DNA from: Ascidia mentula
Lineage: Eukaryota > Chordata > Ascidiacea > Phlebobranchia > Ascidiidae
Assembly: GCA_947561715.1 (NCBI GenBank)
Contig: OX387197.1
Span: 5,151,001 to 5,215,000 of the forward strand
Length of the DNA: 64,000 bases
Direction of reading: 5' to 3'
Of the stretch, positions 47,082-58,370 are shown one piece after another (the first letter of the stretch is position 1; every line of letters begins with the position of its first letter). The position numbers and the translations under genes are program-made. The notes below the pieces were generated by a model. That model was not told where the DNA came from. It ran no database searches and saw only the letters and a list, made by a program, of their open reading frames with translations.

Positions 47082-49707
47082 ATGACAGTTAAATCGAAGT
47101 GGAATCTTGTTTTCGTATTACTTGGATTTTTTCCACCATTCAACCAAGCCTTGTGTCCAACTGTAACGTGTGACACGGAGTTTTCTGCACTGAATTATTC
47201 CATCACACAAGTCATATGTCCTACTAACTGCTGGAAGCAACACTCTACGTTGTGTGGTGTCGGTGTCTACTCTGCGGGCCCAGTTTGCCTCGCAGCTATG
47301 CAGGAACAGCTGATTGATGGTAAGTTGGACGGAGCAATTTACCGTAAACCTGGGATGCACAACACAGAGCACGCGTGCCAAGTTGTTAGTTCAAAAATGG
47401 CACGCCTACTATTTTTGACAACTTGTTGGAAAATATATTCGAAAGTTTGTCCTTAATAAATATTGGTTCAGATCAAACTATATCTTCCTTTGCCAACATG
47501 TTGCCTAAACAAGTCATACATTTATATCATATATAATTTGGGATGGGACAAGTTAGAGTATACAACAACTATGGCATGCGTAACCGTTTGAGCTTGGCAT
47601 CCTTTTCGTGGACAGTAAGGTTTGATATGCTTATACACTTACCAATGTATGCTTGTACACATACCAATGTATGCTTATACACATATTAATGTATGCTTAT
47701 ACACATACCAATGTATGCTTATACACATATCAATGTATGCTTATACACATATCAATGTATGCTTTAACACATACCAATACATATGCTTATACACATACCA
47801 ATGCGAATAATCTTCTTGTACGGAAATTACAGTATCAGGTGGATTAGTCCATGTGTATAAAACGTTGAACAGTTCACATGTGGTTGAAAGCACTCGGAAT
47901 GGGGTCACCAGTCAGTCATGTGCACGTCGTGACCGACACTATTCCTTTAAGAGTAAGAGACGTACGATGTATTATAACTTGGATTTGTCCAAATTTTTCA
48001 AATCTTTTTTCGTTTGAAGTGACTTGCTCAACAGACGGCGACACTCAGTATCCCATCACAGAGGTCAACTGTCCACCTGGATGTCAAGGTCAAACTTATC
48101 CATGCGGAACCAACGCCTATCACGTGAATAGTTCAGTTTGTGCTGCCGCCAGACAATCTGGACTTAAATCACGAAGTATGTTTGGACTCAGTTAACACAA
48201 ACGAGATAAACAAAATTTCCTACGACTAACTTAAAGAAGATTCATTTGTCAAGAAATGTTTTATTATCATTATTTGCTCAGTTTGTGTGACACCATCATT
48301 CCCAAGATATTGACATACGTAGAGCAAAGTTACTTTTTAATTACTTTGTTACAGGTCGTGTAACCGTATACAAGTACACGAACGGAAGCAACATTTACAT
48401 CGCAAACTCCACGAATGAGTGCTCAGCAAGATCATGGTATGTTTTCTCAGGTAAACGCATATTCACTTGATTCACTCCATAAAATGTTTCAACAACTCAA
48501 AAATTACCTTTGCAACCCATTTAATTTTCAGATATAAATGCGTGCAGTTATGGTAATCCCTGTCAAAACCAAGGAACTTGCGTTGATCTTCTGGGCGGCT
48601 ACGCGTGTATTTGCTCTAAACGATTCACAGGCGCCTTGTGTGAACAAGGTGATGGGTTTTAAACGAAAAAGTTCAGATAAAAGCAATATATGTATTACTT
48701 GATACGAAAATTTGTTTATTCAAATTTGTAAGTTGGATTTTAGATTTAATTGATTAACACTTTTGTGCAACACACTAGAATTAGTTATCCTGTAATTGAA
48801 TAACCAAAATATAAATAAACATTAAATCAAATCAACGTCAGTATGTACAAAACCATGAAATCTTCAGACCGAAATTTCAAGTATATTTTTGTATCATCTT
48901 TGTTGCCAAGCGCGCAGCACAAAAGTGTTATTATCTTGGAAGTTTCTTTTGTTTTTGATATTTGTACGCACTTTTTCAGCTATCTCGCTAAAAGTTGTAT
49001 GCGAATACCAGACTGCCTTGGTTCAGTGCCCAGGAAGTCTCAAAATATCGGTGATTGATGGCTTCTACGGCAGGAATGATTACAGCACGTAAGAAGTTCA
49101 TTTTAAGTTTGAAAGGTCACCAACACGCTTTGCTTCTGTCCTTGCGAGCAATTTTATATTTGCCTTAACTAAAGACAAAAAACAATTAAGCTAAAGACAG
49201 CGTTTTGAGGTGTACGTCGCGTTTCAAAACGCATCGACATTTTTCCAACTTAACGCTAGGGACTGCAAATGTTTTGATGTCATGGCAGGTCGTTATTTGA
49301 CGTCAGTGATCAATATCCTTGGCCTTTGTACCCACAGCCGCCCCGACACGAACCCAACTAAAGCGACTCGTAAATAAATCATTAAACGATATTTGAACCA
49401 TCATAGCAGATAACAAATGAGGTAATTCATCCAAATAGCTTCCACTAGCTTTCATAACGCAAACACATTGTGTCAAACCGCACACTTGATGTAAGTATAG
49501 GCGGGTTTTAACGTGAAATTTGTTGTTGATTTCAGATGTCCCGGCAATGTATTCACTCTTGACTGCGTTAGGGCTGGAACACTTACTACTCTCAAATCTA
49601 TTTGCGACGGTCAAAATTCGTGTACTTTAAGGGGCGACAATGGAGTCTTCGGTGATCCATGCCCACAAACCAACAAGTACATCAAAATGTACTACCAATG
49701 TGTGTAG
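47082..49707 (+). CDS. A4: diverged LCCL-LCCL-EGF-rhamnose-binding lectin protein
   Basis: Seven exons: 47082-47319, 47839-47952, 48020-48175, 48355-48450, 48532-48648, 48980-49088, 49536-49707; 333 aa with all phases matching the A1/A3 gene structure. Signal peptide MTVKSKWNLVFVLLGFF; LCCL 1 core CWKQHSTLCGVGVY; LCCL 2 CSTDGDTQYPIT...[33 protein letters not shown]; lectin domain VVCEYQTALVQC, GFYGRNDYSTC, CDGQNSC, GDPCPQTNKYIKMYYQC. Exon 4 is 15 bp shorter than in A1. It is clearly diverged from A1-A3 at the protein level and has no inverted partner, so it may be the older locus from which the cluster grew. AATAAA lies 11 bp after the stop (49718-49723). Confidence 0.87.
47626..47810 (+). 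repeat. 22-bp minisatellite in A4 intron 1
   Basis: About eight tandem copies of ATGCTTATACACATACCAATGT with CATATCAAT and CATATTAAT variants. It lies between exons 1 and 2 of A4. It gives open frames of repeated YTYQCML-type peptide in more than one frame, which are a by-product of the 22-bp unit and not a gene. Confidence 0.9.
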
Positions 49708-49717
49708 TTGATCTTGA

Positions 49718-49723
49718 AATAAA
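49718..49723 (+). terminator. polyadenylation signal AATAAA of A4
   Basis: Canonical hexamer just after the A4 stop codon at 49707, implying a very short 3' UTR unless a later site is used. Confidence 0.5.
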
Positions 49724-50953
49724 ACTCATTCAAATTACCTACAACGCTATCAAAGTTTGGCGGGATTACCCACTTGCGTACGGATGTATTGAGAACACAG
49801 TTTTCAACGAGATATGACATGCGTTACTATCGGCTGGACGACAAAATAAGCAATCTGGATGATTCAGATTAGACAAACCTTGCGCCCGGTTGATCAAATT
49901 TTTGGAGATGATCGTTGTTAATTTGCATTTTTATGGCACAGGTTTGTCTAAACACGTTTCACCATGCCACTAATAATCCGTATTTAATGAACAAATAGGC
50001 ACGTTTGGTTGCGAAAACTAAAGTATACGAAAATAGACACGCATCTTAGATATAAGCACATATAAGCATGTAAGCAAGAAGATATTAAGTCCCGTCAAAT
50101 CGTGTCGTCAAAACGATTTTCGACAACGTATTATACGGTATTGTTTATGTGTGAAGATGTAACCTAACAAATGCAATAAACCGTTATTGTTGAATAATTT
50201 GTTCCCTGGGATCGCAGACAAGGAATTGTAACCAAGCTGGATTAGCCACATATAAGCGTTGTAAAATTTGGATACAAGCGTAGGAAAAGACGAGATTAAA
50301 CGCCGTCGAATCGTGTGCGTCAATGGTTTTCAAGCGCAGGAAATCATGCATCACGGTATTGTCGAATGCTTTCTGCAGCGCAACCTCCGGTCACAAAAGC
50401 GTGGCGCCTATCAATTTCATATTAATTCATTACCGCTCAACTCGGACGTGACCACGTGTTCCGCTAATGTAGTTGGTTTTCTCCATTGAATCCTGGTATA
50501 AACAGTTGATTGTTGGTTAGTCTATGCGTCTGTATTTGTTTGTTTTGCGGCGTATCACATCCCGTTTGTTTACAGTAAAAAGACAAAGATGGTTGTTTTC
50601 GAAAAAATCGACATCTGTTCGTTTATATCGACATGTGACTAAACATCTTGTTAGTGAAAAACCTGACCATCATTCCTTTTAATCAAACTATTTCATTAGT
50701 AGTCATTTCAATTTAATTGGTTTTATTATATTGTGATGCTCATCATTACAAATCCCTCCGCACGTCACAGCTTAAACATCATCTATGCCACTGAAAAGCG
50801 ATAGTTTTGATAACGCTAGGGTTAAATGCAACGTTTTTTTTTTTTTTTTTTTTTTTTTTTTATTGAAAAAGGCTAAGCAAGAAGACAAAAAACAATGGTT
50901 AAACACAATGGCGAGAAACAGCAAAAGAGAGTCAAGTTATTTGGGTATATGCT

Positions 50954-53900
50954 TCAAGCAGCGTAGGACCACTTTCTTCTGTAATAATTCGTTTCGCTAC
51001 GGTATTTTTCACTGGCGATGTTTAGTTCTATAGATCTTGTTTTTTGCAACATATTCACAAATTCTGTTATTGTTGGTTTCCTCTTACCGTATTTGCATCG
51101 ATAAATCACAAATCTGGCACAAAGAAGAGCGCAATTTAAAAAGCATTCGAAAATATTGTTATTTTCATGTCTACCAAACAGTAAATGCGCACGAGAAAAA
51201 TACAAAGGTACACGAAGTTTGGCGCTTAGCCAACTGCATACATTTTCCCAGTAATGTGCTGCAATAGGACAATTTACAAATAAATGTAAAACCGTTTCCT
51301 CGGCATTTTCGCAAAAGACACATGAACCTGATTCTATAAACTTCAGATCTTTTAACTTTTTATTGGTCACAATGGCCCTGAGATTTAGCTTAATTTGAAA
51401 ACTTAATAATTTAGTTTCCACTGTAGCTTGCGGTATATTTTTATATATTTGCCTCCAAGGTACTCTGTCATTGACTAAGGATTCCCACACAGCTTGTGCT
51501 TTGGGTTGAATTATATTGGCGGTTTGAAGCCACGAATACAAAGCCTTTGTGCTCTCGCAATGTGTCAAGATATTTTTTAAAACGTCTGTTAGGTTTTTAT
51601 GTGAAGGCACTGGTCCATAGTCCCACTCCTCGGGCATGCATGCTATAAGCTTGAGAAACTTAGTGAAATCTGTTGTACTTGGGTCAAGACTAAATTTTGT
51701 AGTAAGTGCATCATATTTCAAATATTCCCCATTGTGGTCTAGTAGGTCGTTGTGGGCCATTACTCCCGCGTCTATAAATTTTTCGAAATAAAAGGGTTTA
51801 CTGCGTTTTTTTAATGCTTTGTTGAGCCAGAGAGGTCTGTTGCATGCGTGGTCGGGGTTTTTGCTCAGGATTGATTTCGCAATGTTTATGATACAACGGA
51901 GGGTTCTCAATGGGATGAGGCTCCTCAAGATTGTACTTGATGGGCCGACCGTCGCGTTTAAAAGTGTCTCCAATCTGTTTGGGTGTAAGGATGGAGTTTG
52001 AAGACCCGTTATATTTTTTGTTTCCTCCCAAAATAATTCCCTGAGCGCTTTAAATTTTAGAGCCAACATATAGTTCTCAATATGTATCATGCCCGCCCCG
52101 CCGTTATCCAAACTTTTACACAGGTTCACTCTTTTAATTCGTTCCCAAGATGAGCCCCATATAAATTTAAATAAGGCTCGGTCGATTTTACAAATGCACT
52201 TTTTTGGGATGATCACTGGTAGGACGCACAGTTTATATGTCAATAGAGGTATAATGAGACTCTTAGCTATTGTTATTTTGCCGAGAAGGGGTAATCCTCT
52301 GGTCGCCCAAAGGTTCATTACTATGTTCGCTTTTTTTAGTGCCGGAGAAAAGTTTAGTTCGATAAGTTCCTCATCTTTGTATTTTGTGAGTGGTATTATA
52401 ACCCCCAAGGTACTTAATAGATTCCGAGGGCCATTGAAGACCATCCTTTTGAAATGGTTTGTGATGGTTTGAGCGATTTGGACCTATGAAAAAGGCACAG
52501 GACTTTTCCATATTTACTTTGCAACCTGTCATTTCGCCGAACTCCTCTAAAATTTGAAAGATTTTGGTGAAATCCGCATCAGAACCTTTAGTAAAAACGA
52601 GTGTATCATCCGCAAATAAGGATGTTTTGTATTCTTTGTCGTTTAGTCGTATGCCTTCAAAATCACCCTGTCTAAGCGCAGTTGCTAGGCATTCGATGCA
52701 GAGCACGAATAACGTTGGGGAGAGTGGGTCTCCCTGTCTGACGCCACGTTCTATGTCAAAAGATTCTGAGAGAAAGTTGCTATTGGTGACTCTCGCAGAG
52801 GCATTTTGGTAAAAGCATTTAATGAGATTGACAAATCTGATTCCGAACCCGAACGCAGAGAGAGTTGCGTAGATAAATTCCCACCTTAAAGTGTCAAAGG
52901 CTTTATAAATATCTAAAGACAGTACTGCCCCAGGAACGCGGTAATGGTCCGTACTGTCAATCATGTCGAACAGCAACCGGATATTTGTTCCTATATAGCG
53001 GTGTGGAAGAAAGCCGTTTTGGTCGTTGGATACGATATCGTCGATAACACCGCGTATTCTTGTGTTAATCACTTTGGCGGCGATCTTATAGTCAACGTTT
53101 AGCAGGGTTATTAGGCGATAATTTTGGGCCTGTAAAAGGTCTTTCCCTGGTTTGGGAATTAGGGTGATGAGTCCTTCAGATTGGCTCGCGGACATTTTAC
53201 CGGTTTCAACCGTAAACTTCCATGCATTTAGGTAGACCAGTTTGATATCATCCCAAAATATCTTGTAAAATTCAACCGGGAAGCCATCCAAGCCTGGCGA
53301 TTTGTTTTTTTGCATGGTTTTAATCGCATTTAAAAATTCCGCTTCCGTTGTCTCCTCATTCAGTTTTTCCGCTTGTTCGCAAGTGATTTTTGGCAGCTCG
53401 AGCTTTTCTAGGTTACTTGTCAGCAGGGTGTTTGGAGTCGAACATGGAGGTTTCTTATACAGGTGGGTATAAAAGCCAGCTAGGTTATTCAGTATTAATT
53501 TATGGTCAGTGGATATAGTCCCGTTGATCAATAATCTGGAGATGGTTTTTTTTGCGACATGTCGTTTTTCTAAGTTCAGGAAGTATTTTGTGTTTTTTTC
53601 TCCTTCTTCTGCCCAACGTACCCTACTCCGAATAATAGCACTTTTTGTTTGTCGCTCTAAAAGGGTGTCCAAGTTTCCTTTAGCTTTTGAAAGTGCTTCG
53701 ACTCGCTTCTGTTTATCGTCCCCTTGTAGGTTGGTTATCTCAGTTTCCAGTGACGTAATTTGCTTCTCTAAGGCGTTATGTTTGACGGTTAATTTGCGCT
53801 TTAGTACGGCCGCAAATCGGATCGACTCACCCCGAATTACTGCTTTTAATGCGTCCCATCTGGTGTGGGGATTTGTGTCTGTTTCTGGGTTTTCAAGAAT

Positions 53901-54707
53901 GAAGTTGTTGATGACTTTCCTGATTGTTGCCCTGTATTTTTCATCTTTTAAATGCATAGTATTTAGCTTCCAGTAGCCCCTTTCTTTCGGAGATGGGTTT
54001 ATTGCAACATCTAAGGTTAGCACACTGTGATCTGACATAATTCCTGGGACAATGTCAACGTTTACTACGTCGCTAATTAAGCTGCGATCGACAAGAAAAA
54101 AGTCAATTCGTGATAGTGACAGTGGCGATTTCTGAGTGCGGGAGAATTTTTTTTTTGAGGGAAATTTAAGTCGAAAAATGTCAGTAAGATTCGAGTGTTG
54201 CATGTAGTTTTGTAAGGCCTCCTTTGCTCGTTTGTTGGGGTGATGGGCGTTTCCGGTTTTATCAAGTCTTGGGTCAAATGCTAGGTTAAAATCCCCCCCC
54301 ATTATAACTGGCGCACCAGAAAAGTTTGACAGTTCTGCGAATAGGTTGTGGAAATATTCTGGGGAGTCGTTGTTGGGTACCTAAACATTAGCTAGGATTA
54401 TTGTTTTGGAGTTAATTTCTATTTCAGCCAAAATGAATCGGCCATCGCGATCGGATACGGTGTTTTTTAACGTATAAGAGAGGCCTTTGTTGAACAGGAT
54501 TCCTACTCCCCTGCTGTTCCTATTGCCATGTGACCAAATAGCTTCCCCGCCCCATTCTAGTTGCCATAATTTCGCGTTGTCAGGACTGGAATGGGTCTCT
54601 TGCAAAAAAGCAATGTGACACTTGCGACGCAAAAAGTTAAACACCGATTTTCGTTTAATAATCTTGTTTAGGCCCCGAACATTAAAGGAAACAATATGGG
54701 ACGCCAT
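50954..54707 (-). pseudogene. LINE ORF2: endonuclease-reverse transcriptase, disrupted
   Basis: Starts near 54707 (MASHIVSFNVRGL). An apurinic-like endonuclease region comes first (LQETHSS, later MGGDFN and SDHSV), then the reverse transcriptase (NKSPGLDGFPVEFYK, VLSLDIYKAFD, GVRQGDPLSPTLF, LFADDT) and a C-terminal region with a CVFCENAEETVLHLFVNCP zinc motif. Two lesions break it: TAG at 54383-54381 after ILANV, and a one-base frameshift in the C-run at 52402-52406, just after IKYLG. Both are minimal, so the copy is young, or the frameshift may be a sequencing error. It ends at 50954. ORF2 nicks DNA and copies element RNA at the target. Confidence 0.85.
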
Positions 54708-54718
54708 TATGACATTAT

Positions 54719-56110
54719 TTAATATTTTTTCAGTCCAATCTCGATGTCCCACTCAAATTCCATGCCGCACGGACAACGAAAGGGTTCGCCAGGGTTTATG
54801 AGCTGCGCAAATACTTTGCCACAGTCACAGTTAATTATTTTATGTTTACACACAGCATTACAACAATCAATGCTCAGCGTTGACTTAGGGACGCGATTCA
54901 TCGCGTTACATACACATATGATAGAGTACCTTTCGCATTGGATACATTCGAAGGTGCCCTCCTCCTTTCGGAATTCTGGTTGAAAGTCCTGACAACATGG
55001 CATAAGCCGCATTGTGCTTCGACATGTCGGACATTTGCAGACTTTACTCCCCACTTCCACAAGGAACAGTTCATCTCTGCAACATTGTACCGCCACAGTC
55101 CATTCTTTCGAGCATCCCCAGCAGCGTGTTGATTTAGATTTGGAGGTAACCAAGATTTCCTCTTTACATTCTGGACAGTTCAAGGAAATTACGCTTTCGC
55201 AAAGACTAATTGACTTGCTTTTAGGCAGGTCTTCAGGGCTTCTTGTTGGTCGTTTTCTGGTGGTCCGCTTATCGATGGGCGTGCTTGCGTGAGGTGATTC
55301 CGTGGCTTGGAACTCATCGGTCAAGTTGTAATCAGCTACAGTGTTTGGCACTTTGGCACTATCGCCCTTTGGGCTCTTATCAGTTGTAGTCGCAGCTTTC
55401 TTATCAGGTTGCTCCAGACTTGCACCTGGTGCTCCGGGATTTTTGTTACCTTGCTTTTGCTTCAATTCTGATGTGTTTGCACGTTTTGATGGCTGAACAT
55501 TTGCAAGCTCTGGGAAATCCAATTTACGTTTTGGGCAAACGAATTGTTTGTGACCCTTTTCCCCGCAGTATTTACAGGTTGCTACCTGACCATGGTAGGT
55601 AACATAAAATTCGCAGTCCAAAATTCTAATGTAGCTTGGGATTGGGTTATCTTCTAGGTCGGATACGTTCATTGTGGCGATACGCATGCCTGAAAGCAAA
55701 CCTTCTCTTCCTTTACGATGTATCATCTTGGAAACATTCCCATATTTTTTTGTCAACTCTTCTGCGATTGCCTGGTTTGGAAAGGGTATTGGAACCCATC
55801 CTACAGCGACATTAACTTTGTCGCTTTCATAAAGTCGTAGGTGTTTTATCCCTTCTAGGGTACTAAGCTTTGCATATAGGTCGAGCACATGTTCTCTAGA
55901 TGTACAGGTGATGTCAAAAGAGTTTCCCCTCATTTCAGCTATTCCAGTAAGCTTTTTGATTGAGTACTGTAGATTATTAAGAGTTTCTAACACATTTTCT
56001 CTTTTCAAAATGCCTTCCGCCTTCAAACTTAGACAGTTTGGCCTTCTCCATTCGGCCGACTTTTTATATGCTACTTGCGCGTAACTTGGCTTTTCTGCCA
56101 TTTCTCGCAC
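54719..56110 (-). CDS. LINE ORF1: RNA-binding protein with zinc knuckle and cysteine-rich tail
   Basis: 463 aa, open. The N-terminal half has an RRM-like region (about 40-170). A CCHC knuckle CKYCGEKGHKQFVC sits at 179-192, then a low-complexity linker, then an unusual C-terminal third rich in paired cysteines (CPECKEE, CWGCSKEW, CKCPTCRS, CIQCERY, CDCGK, CPCGMEF). LINE ORF1 proteins coat element RNA and act as chaperones. The stop lies 11 bp before the likely ORF2 ATG at 54707. The start is the first in-frame ATG after the 5' end of the element. Confidence 0.8.
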   Translation of the reverse strand: MREMAEKPSYAQVAYKKSAEWRRPNCLSLKAEGILKRENVLETLNNLQYSIKKLTGIAEMRGNSFDITCTSREHVLDLYAKLSTLEGIKHLRLYESDKVNVAVGWVPIPFPNQAIAEELTKKYGNVSKMIHRKGREGLLSGMRIATMNVSDLEDNPIPSYIRILDCEFYVTYHGQVATCKYCGEKGHKQFVCPKRKLDFPELANVQPSKRANTSELKQKQGNKNPGAPGASLEQPDKKAATTTDKSPKGDSAKVPNTVADYNLTDEFQATESPHASTPIDKRTTRKRPTRSPEDLPKSKSISLCESVISLNCPECKEEILVTSKSKSTRCWGCSKEWTVAVQCCRDELFLVEVGSKVCKCPTCRSTMRLMPCCQDFQPEFRKEEGTFECIQCERYSIICVCNAMNRVPKSTLSIDCCNAVCKHKIINCDCGKVFAQLINPGEPFRCPCGMEFEWDIEIGLKKY

Positions 56111-56155
56111 GTCCGCACACTACGCGTGCTACAGGTAGAATGATTAAATGCAACG

Positions 56156-57343
56156 TAATTTCTGTTGATAAAAATTAGAAGCTTTAGCAGCCTCTAGTGA
56201 TAACTTCAGATTATTTTGAGTGCCACATGGGGCGCTATATATCAGTTTAATTCAATTTATTCTTTGGCACAGGTAAACACGACAAATGAAACATAATAAG
56301 GACGAGGGGACGGTGATAACCGCAATTGGTTGGTCCTCACTTATATATATAGGTATGGAAGATGTAGCACGACAGTGAGTAATTGGCGACATCGGTCACA
56401 AAGTCGTCTCATTTATCAAGCTCGCAATCAGTTTGAAACCGTTTAGAATCACGTTATCAATCGAAGCAACGTCATCTTAACCATTCAGTTTCTCACCATA
56501 TCGACTTTAATGCAATTGTGATTCCGCGTTGTTCTGGCTTGTTACATCTGTAAAAGTATCGCAACAATTTGACATAATAATGCCATGGAGGACCGATTGT
56601 ACATTATACATTGAATTAAGTGGTGTTGGTACACTAACTTTTTATCGGCTATTAGGATTTCGACATCGTCTGCTGTGTTTCACCCTTGGCGACTTTACCC
56701 GGGAAAACCCCCGTTTGTTTCCCCTGTGGTTCGGTCGTCGCAAGTCAGGCAAGACACTGGGCGTGGTAAAAATTTCGCAACCAAGCATTTTCTACTGGTT
56801 ACGGCTGCTTTGTGGTTTCGCTTTTAAATGCTGAAACGCTTATGTCTGTCTTATGCGTGGATTTGCTGGATGGAGATTTTGAAATTTGGACACAAAATGC
56901 CGAAAAAGTTTTGTCCACAAGTCGTTGCAGGCGACTGTTTATTTTCCACCAAGAACACCAAGTGACTCTTTGGTCGCAGAAAGGTCGTATCAAAAAATAA
57001 CAACGGTTGAAGAACGGCGCCGAGCCGATAATGTATCTTTAAATAACAATTAACAACAAATTTAGACCGCTTGAAACTGAATAGTTGCTTTTCACGATTG
57101 TTTTAAGACGACATGATTTTCGCCGAGAAAAAAATTTGCTTCACTTGAATCTACAAAAAGAAAACGCACCTTTGAACAAACAGTTAAAAAGTTTTATCAT
57201 TGTAAATTATATTTCAATTAATTCACTCCAAGGTTTTTTGCACCGAAGTATTATTGACCACATTGGCGAAGTAGTATAATTCGGGTCAAAAATAGAGCAT
57301 CAAAATGTTGATAAAATACAATGGTGTCGCCTTAGCTGTTACC
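56156..57343. other. intergenic region, no gene seen
   Basis: AT-rich, between the LINE target-site duplication and the 3' end of the next minus-strand gene. A short AT microsatellite (TATATATA) lies near 56342. No exon is supported. Confidence 0.4.
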
Positions 57344-58268
57344 CTAAAAACGTGAAAGACCGAAACGTGTTCCCTTACTATTCTGTAGAATGTGGAACTC
57401 AATCGGAGGAAGAAGTCTTCCGCTTATCGATATAGAAGCTGTTACGCTTTTGTTTGCCAGTGGGTTTCCTTTTAGTTTTCCAAAACGGACGGATAATTCT
57501 TTTGGAAGACTGCAACGGATGTCGAGGAATTCGTAGATGGCTTTTTCAATGTTCACTTCTCCACTCGAAAACGATATTGTCAAATATTCATCTTTTTTCC
57601 TGCAGGATAAAACGCTCCTTTTAAATTGCATTTAAATGGCAAGTGCAGGGGTGTAACTCATAACCGTCGCTCCCGCCTTTGTGTGCAGTGGGATGCATTG
57701 GTCACTGGTTGCTGTGTGTGTTCTTTGCAACAACTGCAAAAGCATTGCGCCACTTCCCCATGAAACTACCCAGGGGAACCCCCTAATACTAGTCCCTGGT
57801 GTTCTGCCTTAGCAAGTCAAGCGTAACTTGAGGTCATGAGAAAGGTCGTCAGTCTGCATAAGCGAATTCACCACACGCAATGGTGAAACTGCATTGTGGT
57901 AATGTATTGTTGAATATAAGGGTTAACCACGAACTATTTTTCATTCGGGAGTTATTGGTTTACAGCCAAGACTGTCTTAAAAATTTACTTACTTCAACTT
58001 ATAAGATGGCGACCTTATAGTTTCAGCTGGTAGAATTTCAGGAGCTGAACCACTTTCCACAAGTTTCATCAGAAAAACGACATTGTCATCAACGTAAGTC
58101 GGAAAGGAACGCTGGGTTATTATGAGTTGTACCTTCTGTCTGTAAAAGAAGATACCCATTTACACAATGACTGTGTTTACCTTTTATAAACCTGCTTGAC
58201 TTACCTGGGTTTCACACACTTCATTTTCAAGCATATACGTGTGTCCTATTTTGCACATTAGCTCAAAT
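57344..58268 (-). CDS. unrecognised gene, three 3' exons (partial)
   Basis: Exons 58268-58205, 58135-57993 and 57599-57344 have consistent phases (2 in, 0; 0, 2; 2, stop) and good GTAAGT donors, giving about 154 residues. The protein reads FELMCKIGHTYMLENEVC, then VQLIITQRSFPTYVDDNVVF, then a mostly beta-like, basic end with FLDIRCSLPKELSV and SGRLLPPIEFHIL. No signal peptide, membrane segment or motif I can name. The 5' part must lie upstream on the minus strand (above 58.3 kb), but I could not connect exons there. It could be a conserved intracellular protein; function unknown. Confidence 0.5.
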
Positions 58269-58329
58269 CTAAAAACACACAACATTATTAGGTTTGGAAG
58301 GCATACGATTTGGTTTTAAAGAATTATTG

Positions 58330-58361
58330 AGTAATATGCCTGGCAGCATTAGCAACAAATT
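58330..58361. repeat. 32-bp repeat fragment with 9-bp target-site duplication
   Basis: The insert carries ATATGCCTGGCAGCATTAGC, matching the 3' tail of the hairpin element at 18.1-18.4 kb. GAATTATTG flanks it on both sides (58321-58329 and 58362-58370). Looks like a heavily 5'-truncated retroposed copy of that family. Confidence 0.6.
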
Positions 58362-58370
58362 GAATTATTG

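Larger units (their letters stand above)
50834..56143 (-). mobile_element. near-intact L1/Tx1-like LINE retrotransposon
   Basis: 5.3 kb on the minus strand. A 28-bp T-run (50834-50861) is the poly(A) tail of the element. TTAAATGCAACG is present at 50822-50833 and 56144-56155, a 12-bp target-site duplication (13 if the shared T is counted). Two ORFs: a zinc-knuckle ORF1 and an endonuclease/reverse-transcriptase ORF2. The 5' leader is only about 33 bp, so a slight 5' truncation is possible. The endonuclease N-terminus (SFNVRGLN...LQETHSS) and the RT motif FADDT fit the L1 superfamily, Tx1 group more than others. Confidence 0.9.

Noticed and set aside
47622..47847. Open frames of repeated Tyr-Thr-Tyr-Gln-Cys peptide
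   Set aside because: They come from the 22-bp minisatellite inside A4 intron 1; open in more than one frame because of the repeat unit.
16881..49723. Known ascidian self-incompatibility (Themis-type) locus
   Set aside because: That system pairs a polycystin-like receptor with fibrinogen-like ligands; neither fibrinogen nor PLAT/GPS domains are seen here, and the TRPC gene at 2.8-9.3 kb is not polycystin-like.
53509..53976. 155-aa plus-strand open frame in the LINE, and other plus-strand frames there
   Set aside because: They are antisense shadows of ORF2, without independent motifs.
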